DNA from: Thermoanaerobaculia bacterium | GTDB lineage: Bacteria > Acidobacteriota > Thermoanaerobaculia > Multivoradales > Multivoraceae | NCBI GenBank assembly: GCA_022826745.1 | Contig: JAJDUI010000032.1 | Coordinates: forward strand, 1-44,192 | Length of the DNA: 44,192 nucleotides | Reading direction: 5' to 3' | Shown here: positions 44,031 to 44,192 of the stretch, piece by piece | How the letters are laid out: every line of letters starts with the position of its first letter | Numbering within the stretch: position 1 is the stretch's first letter | Program-made: the position numbers and the translations under genes | Notes under the pieces: generated by a model | Databases searched by the model: none | What the model saw: only the letters and a program-made list of their open reading frames with translations | What the model was told of the DNA's origin: nothing

Positions 44031-44192
44031 CGCTTTGTAGCCCTGTGAATCGCTAGCCCGCATTTTTCACCGCGTGATCCGGTTCGGCGTTGTCGGGGTA
44101 GTTGCGGAGCTGTATTGGAGCCGAGTGGATCGGTCCGTCGGGTTTGGCGGATCCGTCGGTTCGGATCGGCGTTTCTGGGGGTCTATGGCCGT
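44031..44192. other. Right-edge non-coding stretch; possible insertion-element end
   Basis: After the hairpins no gene is recognisable to the window end. At 44054-44071 the sequence TAGCCCGCATTTTTCACC stands out because it has five T in a row in a GC-rich region. It resembles, from memory, termini of IS1380-type elements, but no transposase is in view. GATC-CGTCGG occurs twice after 44130 in slightly different form. The gap from recN to the window end is 425 bp in all. Confidence 0.25.

Noticed and set aside
43828..44056. Short open frames of about 70 codons after recN
   Set aside because: They lie inside the inverted-repeat element and the hairpins, lack ribosome-binding sites and encode Arg/Ser-rich low-complexity sequence.

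Overview
The window is about 44 kb of a high-GC bacterial chromosome and holds 53 protein genes (one, at the left edge, partial), one tRNA gene and two copies of an undescribed-looking non-coding repeat. Genes are closely packed, with many 1-17 nt overlaps and many GTG starts. A lipoprotein N-acyltransferase (Lnt), a LysM/amidase_3 protein, a SPOR protein and a RodZ protein point to a peptidoglycan-containing diderm. GatCA implies that Asn-tRNA and/or Gln-tRNA are made by transamidation. The gene families, including a very long GreA, would fit Acidobacteriota or a neighbouring phylum. That placement is an inference and not proven by the sequence.

Region 1 (1-13834, + strand) is the end of tuf followed by a fused S10-spc-alpha ribosomal super-operon: rpsJ-rplC-rplD-rplW-rplB-rpsS-rplV-rpsC-rplP-rpmC-rpsQ-rplN-rplX-rplE-rpsH-rplF-rplR-rpsE-rpmD-rplO-secY-adk-infA-rpmJ-rpsM-rpsK-rpoA-rplQ. 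Three genes often found in this order are missing: rpsN (S14) between rplE and rpsH, map after adk, and rpsD (S4) between rpsK and rpoA. rpsE and infA are each preceded by an overlapping mini-ORF that looks like a duplicated copy of the gene start.

Region 2 (13835-25348) has a 158-bp inverted-repeat element, then minus-strand genes: an EF-G-like GTPase and a pair of M16 peptidases, with lexA diverging on the plus strand. A second minus-strand group is long greA - gatC - gatA - LysM amidase.

Region 3 (25349-31000) is plus-strand and envelope-related: rodZ, tRNA-Pro(CGG), nfeD, a stomatin/SPFH protein, a SPOR protein and lnt. It ends with prfB, which carries the classical programmed +1 frameshift.

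Region 4 (32017-36058) is a chain of overlapping genes running out of prfB: a GT4 glycosyltransferase with a C-terminal beta domain, a GT-C-like polytopic membrane protein, and a Nudix-fold protein that has lost its Nudix box. After it come class I fructose-bisphosphate aldolase and a convergent patatin phospholipase, then lipB-lipA (lipoate synthesis), proline dehydrogenase, proC and recN.

The most notable observations are: (a) two diverged copies of a ~160-bp element whose terminal arms have changed in concert, in opposite orientation 30 kb apart, each followed by small hairpins, with a third hairpin copy inside a coding gene; (b) -10-like hexamers 6-9 nt upstream of several start codons lacking a Shine-Dalgarno, which suggests leaderless transcripts (M16, lexA, gatC, nfeD); (c) the decoy mini-ORFs before rpsE and infA; (d) the 691-residue GreA; and (e) the degenerate Nudix protein tied to a glycosyltransferase pair.
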